From: Catonella massiliensis
GTDB taxonomy: Bacteria > Bacillota > Clostridia > Lachnospirales > Lachnospiraceae
Direction: 5' to 3'
Assembly: GCF_016651435.1 (NCBI RefSeq)
Contig: NZ_JAEPRJ010000001.1
Coordinates: 124,001-188,000, forward strand
Length of the DNA stretch: 64,000 bases
The translations under genes and the position numbers were made by a program. Shown piece by piece: positions 53,592 to 63,409 of this stretch. The first letter of the stretch is position 1; each line of letters opens with the position of its first letter. The notes beneath the pieces are model-generated. The model was not told the origin of the DNA. It saw nothing but the letters and a program-made list of their open reading frames with translations, and did not search any database.

Positions 53592-55745
53592 ATGAACGGT
53601 AAAGGTAGAGTAACTATTCCCACAGACATTGATGTAATTGAAGGGACTAAAGAGTTAGCAAGGAGATGGGGAGCTGATGCTATCAGAGACTGCGACGGGA
53701 CAGACTTTCCGGTAGAACTTAAGGATGAAGGGCTTAATGTATATTCGACCTACTACACCACTAGAAAAGACAATGCCTGGGCTAAGGCAAATCCGGATGA
53801 AATCCAGCAGATGTATATAATGACTCCAAGATATACAGCTACTGAGGAGGTTCTTAAGGTTAATCTTATGAAAGGCCTCTATCCAGATATGCTCACCCCT
53901 AACTGCAGAGATGATATAAAGAGATGGTGGGAAGTTATAGACAGGACAACGGGGGATGTTGTGCCTGTTGCTGATTGGAGCTACGATGAAGCTACTACAA
54001 CTGTAGAAATAAAAACTCATAGATTTCATGAATATACAGTTAGCTTCTTAGCATATATAATGTGGGATCCTGTGCATATGTACAATGCAGTGGTAAATGA
54101 CTGGCAAGGTGTAGAACATCAGATTACCTTCGATGTACGCCAGCCAAAAACCCACGCATTTACAATGATGAGGCTGCGCAAATTCATAGAGGATCATCCT
54201 TATGTAAATGTACTTAGATTTACTACATTTTTCCACCAGTTCACCTTGATTTTTGACGAGATGGCAAGGGAAAAATACGTAGACTGGTACGGATATTCTG
54301 CTTCAGTAAGCCCTTATATACTTGAACAGTTTGAGAAAGAAGTGGGATATACCTTCAGACCTGAATTCATCATTGACCAGGGTTATTATAACAATCAGTA
54401 TAGGATACCTAGCAAAGAATTCAGCGATTATCAGGCATTCCAGAGAAGAGAAGTAGCTAAGATAGCCAAGGAGATGGTGGATATCTGCCATGAATGTGGA
54501 AAAGAAGCTATGATGTTCCTTGGAGACCACTGGATAGGAACAGAGCCTTTTATGGAGGAGTTTAAGACAATAGGGCTTGATGCGGTGGTTGGAAGTGTTG
54601 GAAATGGCTGCACCTTGAGACTTATCAGTGATATAGAGGGAGTTAAATACACCGAGGGACGATTCTTACCTTACTTCTTCCCAGATACCTTCTACGAAGG
54701 CGGCAATCCTGTGAAGGAGGCGAAGGAGAACTGGGTAACAGCTAGAAGAGCAATTCTTAGAAAACCAATCGACAGAATCGGTTATGGAGGCTACTTAAAG
54801 CTTGCCATGCAGTTTCCTGACTTTGTAGAATATGTAGAGAGTGTATGCGATGAATTCAGAGTGCTGTATGACAACATAAAGGGCTGCAAGGCACACTCAA
54901 TCAAAACGGTAGCTGTGCTTAACTGCTGGGGCAAGATGAGGGCCTGGGGCAATCATATGGTTCACCACGCACTCTATCAGAAGCAGAATTATTCATACTA
55001 CGGCATTGTTGAAGCCTTATCCGGTGCTCCTTTTGATGTAAGGTTCATTAGCTTTGAAGACATACTTAAGGACAAGAATCTTCTTTCAGATATAGATGTA
55101 ATTATAAATGTAGGAGATACGGATACAGCTCATGGAGGTGGGGAATACTGGACTAATCCTCAGATAATCACCGCTGTTACAGAGTTTGTATATGGTGGTG
55201 GAGGCTTCATCGGCGTAGGTGAGCCTAGTGCTCATCAGGCAAACGGACGCTTCTTCCAGCTTGCAAACATCCTTGGCGTGGAGGAGGAGAGAGGCTTTAC
55301 CTTAGGATATGATAAGTATAACTGGGAAGAGAAGAAGCATTTCATCCTTGAAGACACGACTAAGGAAGTTGACTTTGGAGAGGGCAAGAAGAATATATTT
55401 GCCTTCGAAGGTACTGATATCCTTGTACAGAGGGATAAAGAGGTACAGCTTGCGGTAAACAGCTTTGGCAAGGGAAGAAGCGTATATATAAGCGGTCTAA
55501 GATACAGCTTTGAAAACAGCAGACTTCTATACAGGGCTATTATGTGGAGTGCGGGTGCAGAGGCAGAGCTTAAAAAATGGTTCTCCTCTAACTTTAATGT
55601 AGAGGTTCACGCATACCTTAACAGTGGCAAATACTGTGTGGTTAATAATACCTATGAGCCACAGTCAACCACCATTTACAAGGGAGATGGCGCATCTTTT
55701 GAGCTTAAGCTCGCGGCAAACCAGATAATTTGGTACGAAATATAA
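53592..55745 (+). CDS. lnpA: 1,3-beta-galactosyl-N-acetylhexosamine phosphorylase (GH112)
   Basis: 717 residues, the usual length; AAGGAGAAAG before ATG. It splits galacto-N-biose or lacto-N-biose with phosphate into galactose-1-phosphate and GalNAc or GlcNAc, in the cytoplasm (no signal peptide). Family start GRVTIPTDIDVIEGTKELA is followed by IRDCDGTDFP (31-40). The TIM-barrel part contains VLRFTTFFHQFTLIF (~203) and FIDQGYYNNQYRIPSKE-like sequence near 260; the later Rossmann-like part has INVGDTDTAHGGGEYW (~498). Preference for GNB over LNB cannot be read here, but the GH101 gene downstream favours GNB. Confidence 0.95.
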   Translation: MNGKGRVTIPTDIDVIEGTKELARRWGADAIRDCDGTDFPVELKDEGLNVYSTYYTTRKDNAWAKANPDEIQQMYIMTPRYTATEEVLKVNLMKGLYPDMLTPNCRDDIKRWWEVIDRTTGDVVPVADWSYDEATTTVEIKTHRFHEYTVSFLAYIMWDPVHMYNAVVNDWQGVEHQITFDVRQPKTHAFTMMRLRKFIEDHPYVNVLRFTTFFHQFTLIFDEMAREKYVDWYGYSASVSPYILEQFEKEVGYTFRPEFIIDQGYYNNQYRIPSKEFSDYQAFQRREVAKIAKEMVDICHECGKEAMMFLGDHWIGTEPFMEEFKTIGLDAVVGSVGNGCTLRLISDIEGVKYTEGRFLPYFFPDTFYEGGNPVKEAKENWVTARRAILRKPIDRIGYGGYLKLAMQFPDFVEYVESVCDEFRVLYDNIKGCKAHSIKTVAVLNCWGKMRAWGNHMVHHALYQKQNYSYYGIVEALSGAPFDVRFISFEDILKDKNLLSDIDVIINVGDTDTAHGGGEYWTNPQIITAVTEFVYGGGGFIGVGEPSAHQANGRFFQLANILGVEEERGFTLGYDKYNWEEKKHFILEDTTKEVDFGEGKKNIFAFEGTDILVQRDKEVQLAVNSFGKGRSVYISGLRYSFENSRLLYRAIMWSAGAEAELKKWFSSNFNVEVHAYLNSGKYCVVNNTYEPQSTTIYKGDGASFELKLAANQIIWYEI

Positions 55746-55774
55746 AGATTGACTAAGTCAAGGAAAGGAAATAT

Positions 55775-56827
55775 ATGAGTGAAGTGTTAAAAACTTTTAA
55801 GTTCGACGGAGAGCCTGTAACGAAGGAGCCTTACGGCAGTGGACATATCAATTCCACATTCTTGGTAGTTACAGACAAGAATAAAAAGTATATTCTCCAG
55901 AAAATAAATAATAAAATCTTCCCTAACGTAGAGGGACTTATGAACAACATAATGCTTGTCACTGAGCATTTGAAGAAGAAAACAGATGATAGCAGAAAGG
56001 TGCTTAGCATTGTAAAGACAGTTGATGATAAGCCGTTTGCAGTGGTAGACGGGGAATACTGGCGTGCTTATGATTTTGTGGAGGATTCAATCTGCTTGCA
56101 GCTACCTGAGAATAATGATGATTTTTATGAAAGCGCTGTAGCCTTTGGAAGCTTCGCACAGGCTCTGTCGGACTTCCCGGTAGAAAGGCTGATTGAGGTA
56201 ATACCTAATTTCCACAATACACCGGACAGATTTAAGAAGTTTCATGAGGTACTAAAGAAGGACCCTCTCGGCAGGGCAGCTCTTGTACAGGAGGAGATTA
56301 AGTTTTGTCTGGAGAGGGAAGAGGAAATGGGAACTCTTCAGCGCCTTAGAAATGAAAAGGTGCTTCCTGATAGGGTTACTCATAATGATACCAAGCTAAA
56401 CAATGTTCTCCTTGACAAAGAGACCAGAAAACCTCTTTGTGTCATAGATCTTGACACTGTTATGCCGGGACTCTGCCTCTATGACTATGGCGATTCCATT
56501 AGATTTGGGGCTTCAACTGCACTGGAGGACGAGAAGGACTTATCAAAGGTTAGTATGAGCCTTGATTTATTTAAGATATATACCAAGGGCTATATAAGTG
56601 CACTTCCTAATCTTACAAAGGAAGAGAAGGAATATCTTCCACTGGGGGCAAAGACTATGACATTTGAATGTGGTCTGCGTTTCTTAACTGACTATATAGA
56701 TGGGGACAACTATTTTGCCATTCATAGAGAAGGACATAACTTAGACAGAGCCAGGACTCAGTTTAAGCTAGTAGCTGATATGGAAGCAAAATGGGATGAA
56801 ATGAAGAAGGTAGTAATGGAACTGTAA
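55775..56827 (+). CDS. nahK: N-acetylhexosamine 1-kinase
   Basis: 350 residues; AAGGAAAGG before ATG. Aminoglycoside phosphotransferase fold: GSGHINSTFLV (N-lobe, ~21-31), catalytic loop THNDTKLNNVLLD (~203-215; Asp206) and metal site VIDLDTVMPGLCLYDYGD (~222-239). It phosphorylates the GalNAc/GlcNAc released by LnpA at C1 using ATP. 29 nt after lnpA, same operon; order lnpA-nahK as in bifidobacterial lnpAB. Confidence 0.94.
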   Translation: MSEVLKTFKFDGEPVTKEPYGSGHINSTFLVVTDKNKKYILQKINNKIFPNVEGLMNNIMLVTEHLKKKTDDSRKVLSIVKTVDDKPFAVVDGEYWRAYDFVEDSICLQLPENNDDFYESAVAFGSFAQALSDFPVERLIEVIPNFHNTPDRFKKFHEVLKKDPLGRAALVQEEIKFCLEREEEMGTLQRLRNEKVLPDRVTHNDTKLNNVLLDKETRKPLCVIDLDTVMPGLCLYDYGDSIRFGASTALEDEKDLSKVSMSLDLFKIYTKGYISALPNLTKEEKEYLPLGAKTMTFECGLRFLTDYIDGDNYFAIHREGHNLDRARTQFKLVADMEAKWDEMKKVVMEL

Positions 56828-56947
56828 TTATAGAAACTGTAAATAAAGAAGGTTTAGTTCGCCACGAAAGGAGGTCACAGGCGAATAGGGATATGCAAAG
56901 TAGATATAGACGACATTGTTATTTGTAGAAAGGGGAAGACAAGTACT

Positions 56948-59900
56948 ATGAGATCTAAAAAGTTTAAAAGAGCGCTGTGCTTTGCGCTGGCAACTGGTGT
57001 ATTTTTAACTACACCGATTAATTTGGAGACATATCCGGTTTATGCCGCGGCTTCATCATCTGTAGAAACAGGTGATAGGGTATATGACGGTGTGTATGAT
57101 GAGTGGAAACTGGACGAACAGTGTACTGTGGGTGGAGAAACACTGGAGAAGACAAAGGGAGAACTTAATTTTGCATCCGGACCGAGGAATGGCAATGGCA
57201 CAACAGCAGGTTCTTATCCTGCAGTAGCATTAAACCCTCACGAGTTTGACTTTAGTAAGGCAGGACATTTTTCGTTTAAGGTCAGGGGTAACTCTGAAAA
57301 AGCTACTACCAGGTTCGGTATCTATCTTGGATACACGAATCCTGGAAGGGGAATGTTCGTTGGTTACGATTCCTTTGGCTGGTTCTGGCAGAAGTATAAT
57401 GGAAGAAATGATGATTATTTACGGGGGGATAGAAATCCCTCGCCAAAAAAAGGAGTAGAAACTGCTGTAGACATAAGCTGGACAGGAGATAAGAAGCTTA
57501 CTGTCACTGTTAACGGTGAAGAAGTGTTTAAGGATCTGGACTGCAGTGAAGCCTCATGGGATGGCAATAAGATAGCATTTAAGGCAGGAACTTATGGACA
57601 AGATGTTACAGATGTAACTATAAGAGAGATAAAATACACAGATCAGGAGCCAACAATATTGCAAAAATACGAAGTTAGCGGAAAGGTTACCGATGAGGAC
57701 GGTGCTCCTTTAAAAGGTGCAGAAATCTATGTTGACGGTGTTAAAGAAGGTAAGGCTACGGGTGAAAATGGCGAATTTTCTCTTAAGTTTGAGGATGGAA
57801 GCTATGTATTGAAGTTCACAAAGGCAGGCTATGATACCGTAGAAAAAGAGGTTGAAGTTAATAAGAGTGCTGTATCGGAGCTTTTGGTAAAGCTTGAAAG
57901 CCTTGGTGAGTCTAAGACGGATATCATTTCATCAGAAGACATGGATGTAACCGTAGATAAGACCTTCCCAAGGGTAGTGCAGTATCAGATGAAGAAGGGA
58001 AGCCTTAAGGATAAGGTATTCTACGGCCAGCCTGAGCTTATTAGAAGCATTAAAATTAACGGTAAAGAGATAAAGGTTAAGAAGGCTGATGTAACTTCAG
58101 AGATCAAAGGAAATACCGTTAACTACACCTTAAAGGTGAAAAAGGGTGAAGAGGTAGATGCTACTATCAAGGCATTTCTTAAGGTAGAGAAAAATACCCT
58201 TGCTTTTGAAATCACCGAGATAACCAACAATCTTGATGATGAAGCCAACCCTGTACAGACTATAGAGATACCTAAGCAAGGTCTTATCTCAGTAAGGGAT
58301 AGTCAGGAGAATTTTAGCTTCAGAGGCGCTCTTATGTCATCCAATACTACTATTGACGGTGACGAGTCACTTACAGAGTTTCCTGAAGGTTACAGAAGAG
58401 ATTTTATGTATGCATTTATTTCGGCAGACGGAATGAGTGCAGGACTTTGGAGTAACTCTGAAAATGACGGAAGTAATAAGGCATCTAATATATGGGCAGG
58501 TGGAGCTAGTAATACCCGTATTATGGCTCTCTCAGGTATTTATGATGACAAGAAGACACTTTCGCTTTCAAGTACAAAGTGGTACTATCACAGAAAGGTT
58601 ACAGACTCACATGACAGAGTGTATGTGGTTAGTGAGACTGAGATGCCTAAGGCTAAGATTGTGATAACAGGCGATGAGAATGAAGATAATGTAGTGGACT
58701 GGCAGGATGGTGCTATTGCATTTAGAAGCATAATGAACAATCCTTACAAGTCAGAGGAAGTACCTGAGCTTGTTGCCCACAGAATAGCAATGAACTTTGG
58801 CGGACAGGCACAGAATCCATTCCTTACCACTCTTGACAATGTGAAGAGGGTAGCAATGCATACAGACGGTCTTGGACAGTCAGTTATCTTAAAGGGCTAT
58901 GCCAATGAAGGACATGACTCAGGACATCCTGATTACTATGATATAGGTAAGCGTATCGGTGGTGCAAAGGATATGAATACCCTTATGGAGAAGGGAAAAG
59001 CTCTTGGAGCTAGATTTGGTATTCATATTAACTGCGGTGAGATGTATCCTGAGGCAAAGGCATTTAACGATGATTCTGTAAGAAGAGATAAATACGGCAA
59101 TCTTCGTTATGGCTGGAACTGGATAGACCAGGGTGTAGGTCTTGACAGTGTGTATGACCTTGCTACAGGTAACAGAGCAGAGCGTTTTGACAAGCTAAAA
59201 GCCCTGGTTAAGGACAACCTTGACTATATCTATGTAGATATCTGGGGCAATATGACAGGTGGAAGCGATGATACCTGGGAGACAAGAAAGCTTTCAAAAG
59301 AGATTAACGACCGCGGTTGGAGGATGACAACTGAGTGGGGCCCTACCAATGAGTATGACTCTACCTTCCAGCACTGGGCAGCAGACCTCACTTACGGTGG
59401 ATATAAGGCTAAGGGAGAGAACTCCGTAATTATGAGATTCCTTCGTAACCACCAGAAGGATTCCTGGGTAGCAAACTATCACAGATATGGCGGTGCTGCA
59501 CTTGCACCTCTGCTTGGTGGCTACAACATGAAGGATTTTGAAGGCTGGCAGGGAAGAAATGACTACGATGCCTACATTCAGAATCTATATGAGCATAATC
59601 TTACCACTAAATTCATCCAGCACTTCAAGGTGGTTAAGTGGGAACAGGGAACACCATTCCTTACAGGAGGAGAAAACTACACTCCTGACAAGAAGATTAC
59701 CTTAAAGAATGATGAGGGTGATGTACTTGTGCTTGAAAGAGTATCTGATGACAGCGATTCTGATGATTATTACAAGAGAACAATTACTCTTAATGGCAAA
59801 GTAATTGCAACTGGAGCTGAACCTGAGAGATATACAGGAAACGGAAGCGAAAGCTATCTCCTTCCATGGGTATGGGATGCGGCTACAGGAAAGAGAGTTT

Positions 59901-62647
59901 CTGCAAATGATGAAAAGCTTTATCATTTTAACAATCAGGCAGGTGAAACAACCTGGGAGCTTCCTGAGTCCTGGAAGACCCTCTCAGAGGTAAAGATATA
60001 TAAGCTTACTGACCTTGGAAAGAAAGAAGAGAAGACTATACCTGTAGTAGATGGCAAGATTACAATAGCTGCAGAGGCTAAACAGCCTTATGTAGTCTAC
60101 AAGGGTAGTAGAGATAATATGGCTGTTAAGTGGAGCGAGGGCATGCACCTTGTTGATGCAGGCTTTAACAGCGGTAACTTCGACAGCTGGACTAAGACAG
60201 GTACAGGAGAGGCTGAGATAGCAAAGAGCCAGTACAGCAACCCTATGATGAAGCTTACAGGTGAAATAGGTATGAGCCAGAAGCTTACAGACCTTACTCC
60301 TGGTGTGCAGTATGCTGTACTTGTAGGTGTGGACAACAGAAGTGATTCTAAGGCAGTTATTAGTATAACTGATGGAGAAAAAAAGCTTGCAGAGAATTAT
60401 ACTCTTCGTTCAATTGCAAAGAACTATGTAAAGGCATATACACATAATACACATAGTGCTACCGTTGATGGCACCAGTTATTTCCAGCATATGTATGTAT
60501 TCTTTACTGCTCCTGCATCAGGAGAGGCTACACTGACACTTTCCAAGCTTGAAGGAGAGGGTGCAAGCTACTTTGATGATGTAAGAGTTGTAGAGAGTGA
60601 CGCTAAGAACATCACCTTTGACAAGAATGGAGAGATATCAAGATTTACACAGGACTTTGAAAAAAGTGTTCAGGGATTGTATCCTTTCGTTATCGGTGGA
60701 ATTGAAGGTGTAGAAGATAACAGAATCCACCTTTCAGAGCTTCATGCCCCATATACACAGGCAGGCTGGGATGTTAAGAAGATGGATGATGTACTTGATG
60801 GCAACTGGTCAGTAAAGATAAACGGACTTACAAGAAGAAATGCAATAGCCTTCCAGACCATACCTCAGAACTTTAGATTTGAGCCTGGTGTGAAGTACCA
60901 CGTAAGCTTTAAGTATCAGTCAGGAACAGATGGTATATATGCTGTTGTTAAGGGTAGTGGAGAGAAGATAACTTCTAATCCTGAACCTTTATCACTTGCA
61001 ATGGGCGAGGATGCAGATGCTACATACGAAACTGACATAGTCGGTGATGAGTCAGGCCAGACCTGGTTTGGTATATATTCTACAGGAAAGGCAGCTAATA
61101 CACAGGGTAATTCCGGTGCAGCAGCTAACTTTGGTGGTTATCAGGATTTCGTGCTCGACAATCTTGTGATTGAGCGTGTTGATGAAGTAGTTACTGAGGA
61201 TGAATTAAAGACACTTATAGAGAAGGCAAAAGCAGAACTTACCAAAGAGAACCTTTCAAATACTAACTATAAGAAGGCTCAGGAAGCTATTGCTAAAGCA
61301 GAGGTTGCCTTAAAGGAAGACGGCAAGAGCCAAAAGGGTATTAATATTGCTTACAACTCTCTTAAAGAGCTTATGAAGGCTCTAGAGGGAAGCAGCAAGG
61401 AAGCAGACCCTGAAGATGATACAAACGACCTTCCTCTTGACGGTATGGTTGCAGAGGCGGGTAGCATACAGGCAGGATATCAAGGAGAAGGACCGGCGGA
61501 ACTTGCTATTGACGGAAACGAAAACACAATATGGCATACAAACTGGTCAGGTACAACTCTCGCTAAGATGTGGCTTGATATAAGGCTTAAAGAAGCTACA
61601 ACCGTTGCAGGAGTAAGACTCTTACAAAGAGGCGGTGGCGGCATAAACGGTAGAATAGCAAAGGCTGAGATTAAAGTACTTAAGAAGGGCGAGACAGAGT
61701 ATAAGACAGTGAAGACAGTCAATCTTAAGAGTTCAGGTTGGAACCTGGTCACCTTTGATGCCGAGAAGGATGTTACAAATGTTAAGATTCAGGCATTACA
61801 GACACTTGGAAGTCCTGAAAACTACTACGCAGCCCTTGCAGAGGTAAGAGTAGTAAAAGAAGCTAAGGAAGAAGATGCTAAGCCTGATAAGAGCGAGCTT
61901 GAAAGTCTTGTTACAAAGGCAGAAGAATTAAAGGCTAAAAATGAAGCAAGCAACAATGTAGCTGTTCTTGAAGAAAAGATCAAAGAAGCTAAGGCTGTTT
62001 TAGATAAGGAAGATGCTACATACTTTGATATTTTACTTGCACAGGCTAATCTTAAGAAGGTGGTTAATGACTTAAAGGCCGGAGTTTATAAGAAAGCAGA
62101 AGAAAAACCTGTACAAAAGCCTGCTGTAAATCCAAATGCAATACCTGTAATTCCTGTTCAGGTAATAATACCTAATGAAGCTGCCAATCCTTCACAGACA
62201 GTGGATGTGAATGAAGATGACACAGCAAAAGGAAGCGTGGGTAACGGTAAAAAAGCTGCCTTACTTAAAAAGGATAAGCGTATCTTAAAGGCACTTAAAG
62301 AGGTTAAGACCGAGACAAAGGCTATTAAGGCACTTGTAAGGTCTAAGAAGATTAACATTTTAGCTAATCTTAAGAACTATAGAAAGGCAGCTAAGAATGA
62401 CAAGAAGTTACTTTCTTCAAAGAAGGATGTAAATTCTGCAATCTCTTACTTAGAGAAGAACAAGATTACTACATCTAAGAGTCTGTTAAAGAGACTTACA
62501 AAGCTTAATAAAGAACTTAAAAAATTAAAGGCTTCTAAGAAGAATGCAAAAAATGAAGCAAGAATTAAGAAGGTACAGGAAGAGATAGCTAGTATCAAAC
62601 TTGTAACCACCTCCTTAAAAAATGCAAAGAAATTTCTTGAAAAATAA
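56948..62647 (+). CDS. Secreted endo-alpha-N-acetylgalactosaminidase (GH101)
   Basis: 1899 residues; AAAGGGG about 10 nt before ATG. Signal peptide 1-34. Domain order: laminin-G-like (~45-235), CarboxypepD-regulatory-like Ig fold (~240-306), GH101 core (~320-1060) with Asp764 in YIYVDIWGN and Glu796 in TTEWGPTNE as likely nucleophile and acid/base, beta-sandwich modules to ~1400, FIVAR-like (~1417-1480), F5/8-type CBM32-like (~1502-1636), second FIVAR (~1646-1711), and a Lys-rich helical tail (~1760-1899). No LPXTG. It releases Gal-beta-1,3-GalNAc (core 1) from mucin-type glycoproteins outside the cell, feeding the importer and LnpA/NahK. Confidence 0.95.
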   Translation: MRSKKFKRALCFALATGVFLTTPINLETYPVYAAASSSVETGDRVYDGVYDEWKLDEQCTVGGETLEKTKGELNFASGPRNGNGTTAGSYPAVALNPHEFDFSKAGHFSFKVRGNSEKATTRFGIYLGYTNPGRGMFVGYDSFGWFWQKYNGRNDDYLRGDRNPSPKKGVETAVDISWTGDKKLTVTVNGEEVFKDLDCSEASWDGNKIAFKAGTYGQDVTDVTIREIKYTDQEPTILQKYEVSGKVTDEDGAPLKGAEIYVDGVKEGKATGENGEFSLKFEDGSYVLKFTKAGYDTVEKEVEVNKSAVSELLVKLESLGESKTDIISSEDMDVTVDKTFPRVVQYQMKKGSLKDKVFYGQPELIRSIKINGKEIKVKKADVTSEIKGNTVNYTLKVKKGEEVDATIKAFLKVEKNTLAFEITEITNNLDDEANPVQTIEIPKQGLISVRDSQENFSFRGALMSSNTTIDGDESLTEFPEGYRRDFMYAFISADGMSAGLWSNSENDGSNKASNIWAGGASNTRIMALSGIYDDKKTLSLSSTKWYYHRKVTDSHDRVYVVSETEMPKAKIVITGDENEDNVVDWQDGAIAFRSIMNNPYKSEEVPELVAHRIAMNFGGQAQNPFLTTLDNVKRVAMHTDGLGQSVILKGYANEGHDSGHPDYYDIGKRIGGAKDMNTLMEKGKALGARFGIHINCGEMYPEAKAFNDDSVRRDKYGNLRYGWNWIDQGVGLDSVYDLATGNRAERFDKLKALVKDNLDYIYVDIWGNMTGGSDDTWETRKLSKEINDRGWRMTTEWGPTNEYDSTFQHWAADLTYGGYKAKGENSVIMRFLRNHQKDSWVANYHRYGGAALAPLLGGYNMKDFEGWQGRNDYDAYIQNLYEHNLTTKFIQHFKVVKWEQGTPFLTGGENYTPDKKITLKNDEGDVLVLERVSDDSDSDDYYKRTITLNGKVIATGAEPERYTGNGSESYLLPWVWDAATGKRVSANDEKLYHFNNQAGETTWELPESWKTLSEVKIYKLTDLGKKEEKTIPVVDGKITIAAEAKQPYVVYKGSRDNMAVKWSEGMHLVDAGFNSGNFDSWTKTGTGEAEIAKSQYSNPMMKLTGEIGMSQKLTDLTPGVQYAVLVGVDNRSDSKAVISITDGEKKLAENYTLRSIAKNYVKAYTHNTHSATVDGTSYFQHMYVFFTAPASGEATLTLSKLEGEGASYFDDVRVVESDAKNITFDKNGEISRFTQDFEKSVQGLYPFVIGGIEGVEDNRIHLSELHAPYTQAGWDVKKMDDVLDGNWSVKINGLTRRNAIAFQTIPQNFRFEPGVKYHVSFKYQSGTDGIYAVVKGSGEKITSNPEPLSLAMGEDADATYETDIVGDESGQTWFGIYSTGKAANTQGNSGAAANFGGYQDFVLDNLVIERVDEVVTEDELKTLIEKAKAELTKENLSNTNYKKAQEAIAKAEVALKEDGKSQKGINIAYNSLKELMKALEGSSKEADPEDDTNDLPLDGMVAEAGSIQAGYQGEGPAELAIDGNENTIWHTNWSGTTLAKMWLDIRLKEATTVAGVRLLQRGGGGINGRIAKAEIKVLKKGETEYKTVKTVNLKSSGWNLVTFDAEKDVTNVKIQALQTLGSPENYYAALAEVRVVKEAKEEDAKPDKSELESLVTKAEELKAKNEASNNVAVLEEKIKEAKAVLDKEDATYFDILLAQANLKKVVNDLKAGVYKKAEEKPVQKPAVNPNAIPVIPVQVIIPNEAANPSQTVDVNEDDTAKGSVGNGKKAALLKKDKRILKALKEVKTETKAIKALVRSKKINILANLKNYRKAAKNDKKLLSSKKDVNSAISYLEKNKITTSKSLLKRLTKLNKELKKLKASKKNAKNEARIKKVQEEIASIKLVTTSLKNAKKFLEK

Positions 62648-62673
62648 GTATTAGTCCCGCTTTGGGGATGTGG

Positions 62674-62713
62674 GAAGTCATGTAGAGGACTTAAGGATGC
62701 TCTACATGGCTTC
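62674..62713 (+). terminator. Terminator-like hairpin after the GH101 gene
   Basis: AAGTCATGTAGAG (62674-62686) pairs with CTCTACATGGCTT (62699-62711), one G-U; only a short U-run (CCTTT). The remaining gap to 62907 has no recognised gene. Confidence 0.6.
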
Positions 62714-62907
62714 CTTTATACAACTTAGCTGATATTAACTAAGAAAAAGCCTTGGAGTCCTGGCCTTATATCATTACATTGTGCTTTACATAAAGAATAT
62801 GTGATGATAAAATATTTTTATGGGCTAAATATGAGGTACTATAGCAGTATGAGAATGTGTTAAATATGACAAGAAAACGGCTGACCTGCTTAAGCCGGAG
62901 GTTATGA

Positions 62908-63390
62908 ATGATTGCTTTTAAGATTGTGGATGTTAAGGACTTTATGAATAAACTTCTGATTGGAGAGGTATTTGATAATTTCCTTCTTGTATCCTTTGAA
63001 ATAACAAACTATGCGAAGATTACCATAGACGGAGTGAAGAATGAGGCTTGGTACGAAGATGAAGCCTCAGGGAGATATGTAGCCTGGAAGGAAGTAAGGG
63101 ATAAGATTTCGTCTCTCTTAAAAGGAGATAGGGTTCCTCTAGGTATAAAGGGAGTATTCAGGCTTTCAGAAGAAAATACAGATAAAACAGCTGCTAAGCT
63201 TGGCATAAAGGATGCAGTAGAGAAGGACTATGGATTGTTTTTTACACTCAAGTTTGAAAAGGGTGAGATAAATATAGTTACAGGAGTGTCCGTTACGGAC
63301 TTCCTTATGAGTAAGCAAATTGGAAATTTGTGGGATGAGGATTTACTCAAATTTCTTAAATATTATCAGATTGCGGTGGAAATGCTGTAA
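62908..63390 (+). CDS. DUF5721-like protein of unknown function
   Basis: 160 residues; GGAGG about 8 nt before ATG (the ATG at 62904 is out of frame). The start IAFKIVDVKDFMNKLLIGEVFDNFLL and the middle KISSLLKGDRVPLGIKGVF match a conserved Lachnospiraceae family I recall as DUF5721 (split: IAFKIVDVKDFMNKLLIG / EVFDNFLL). Alpha/beta, cytoplasmic, no catalytic motif seen. 19 nt before galE, same strand, so co-transcribed. Confidence 0.8.
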   Translation: MIAFKIVDVKDFMNKLLIGEVFDNFLLVSFEITNYAKITIDGVKNEAWYEDEASGRYVAWKEVRDKISSLLKGDRVPLGIKGVFRLSEENTDKTAAKLGIKDAVEKDYGLFFTLKFEKGEINIVTGVSVTDFLMSKQIGNLWDEDLLKFLKYYQIAVEML

Positions 63391-63409
63391 TCCAGTATAG
63401 GAGGATATT

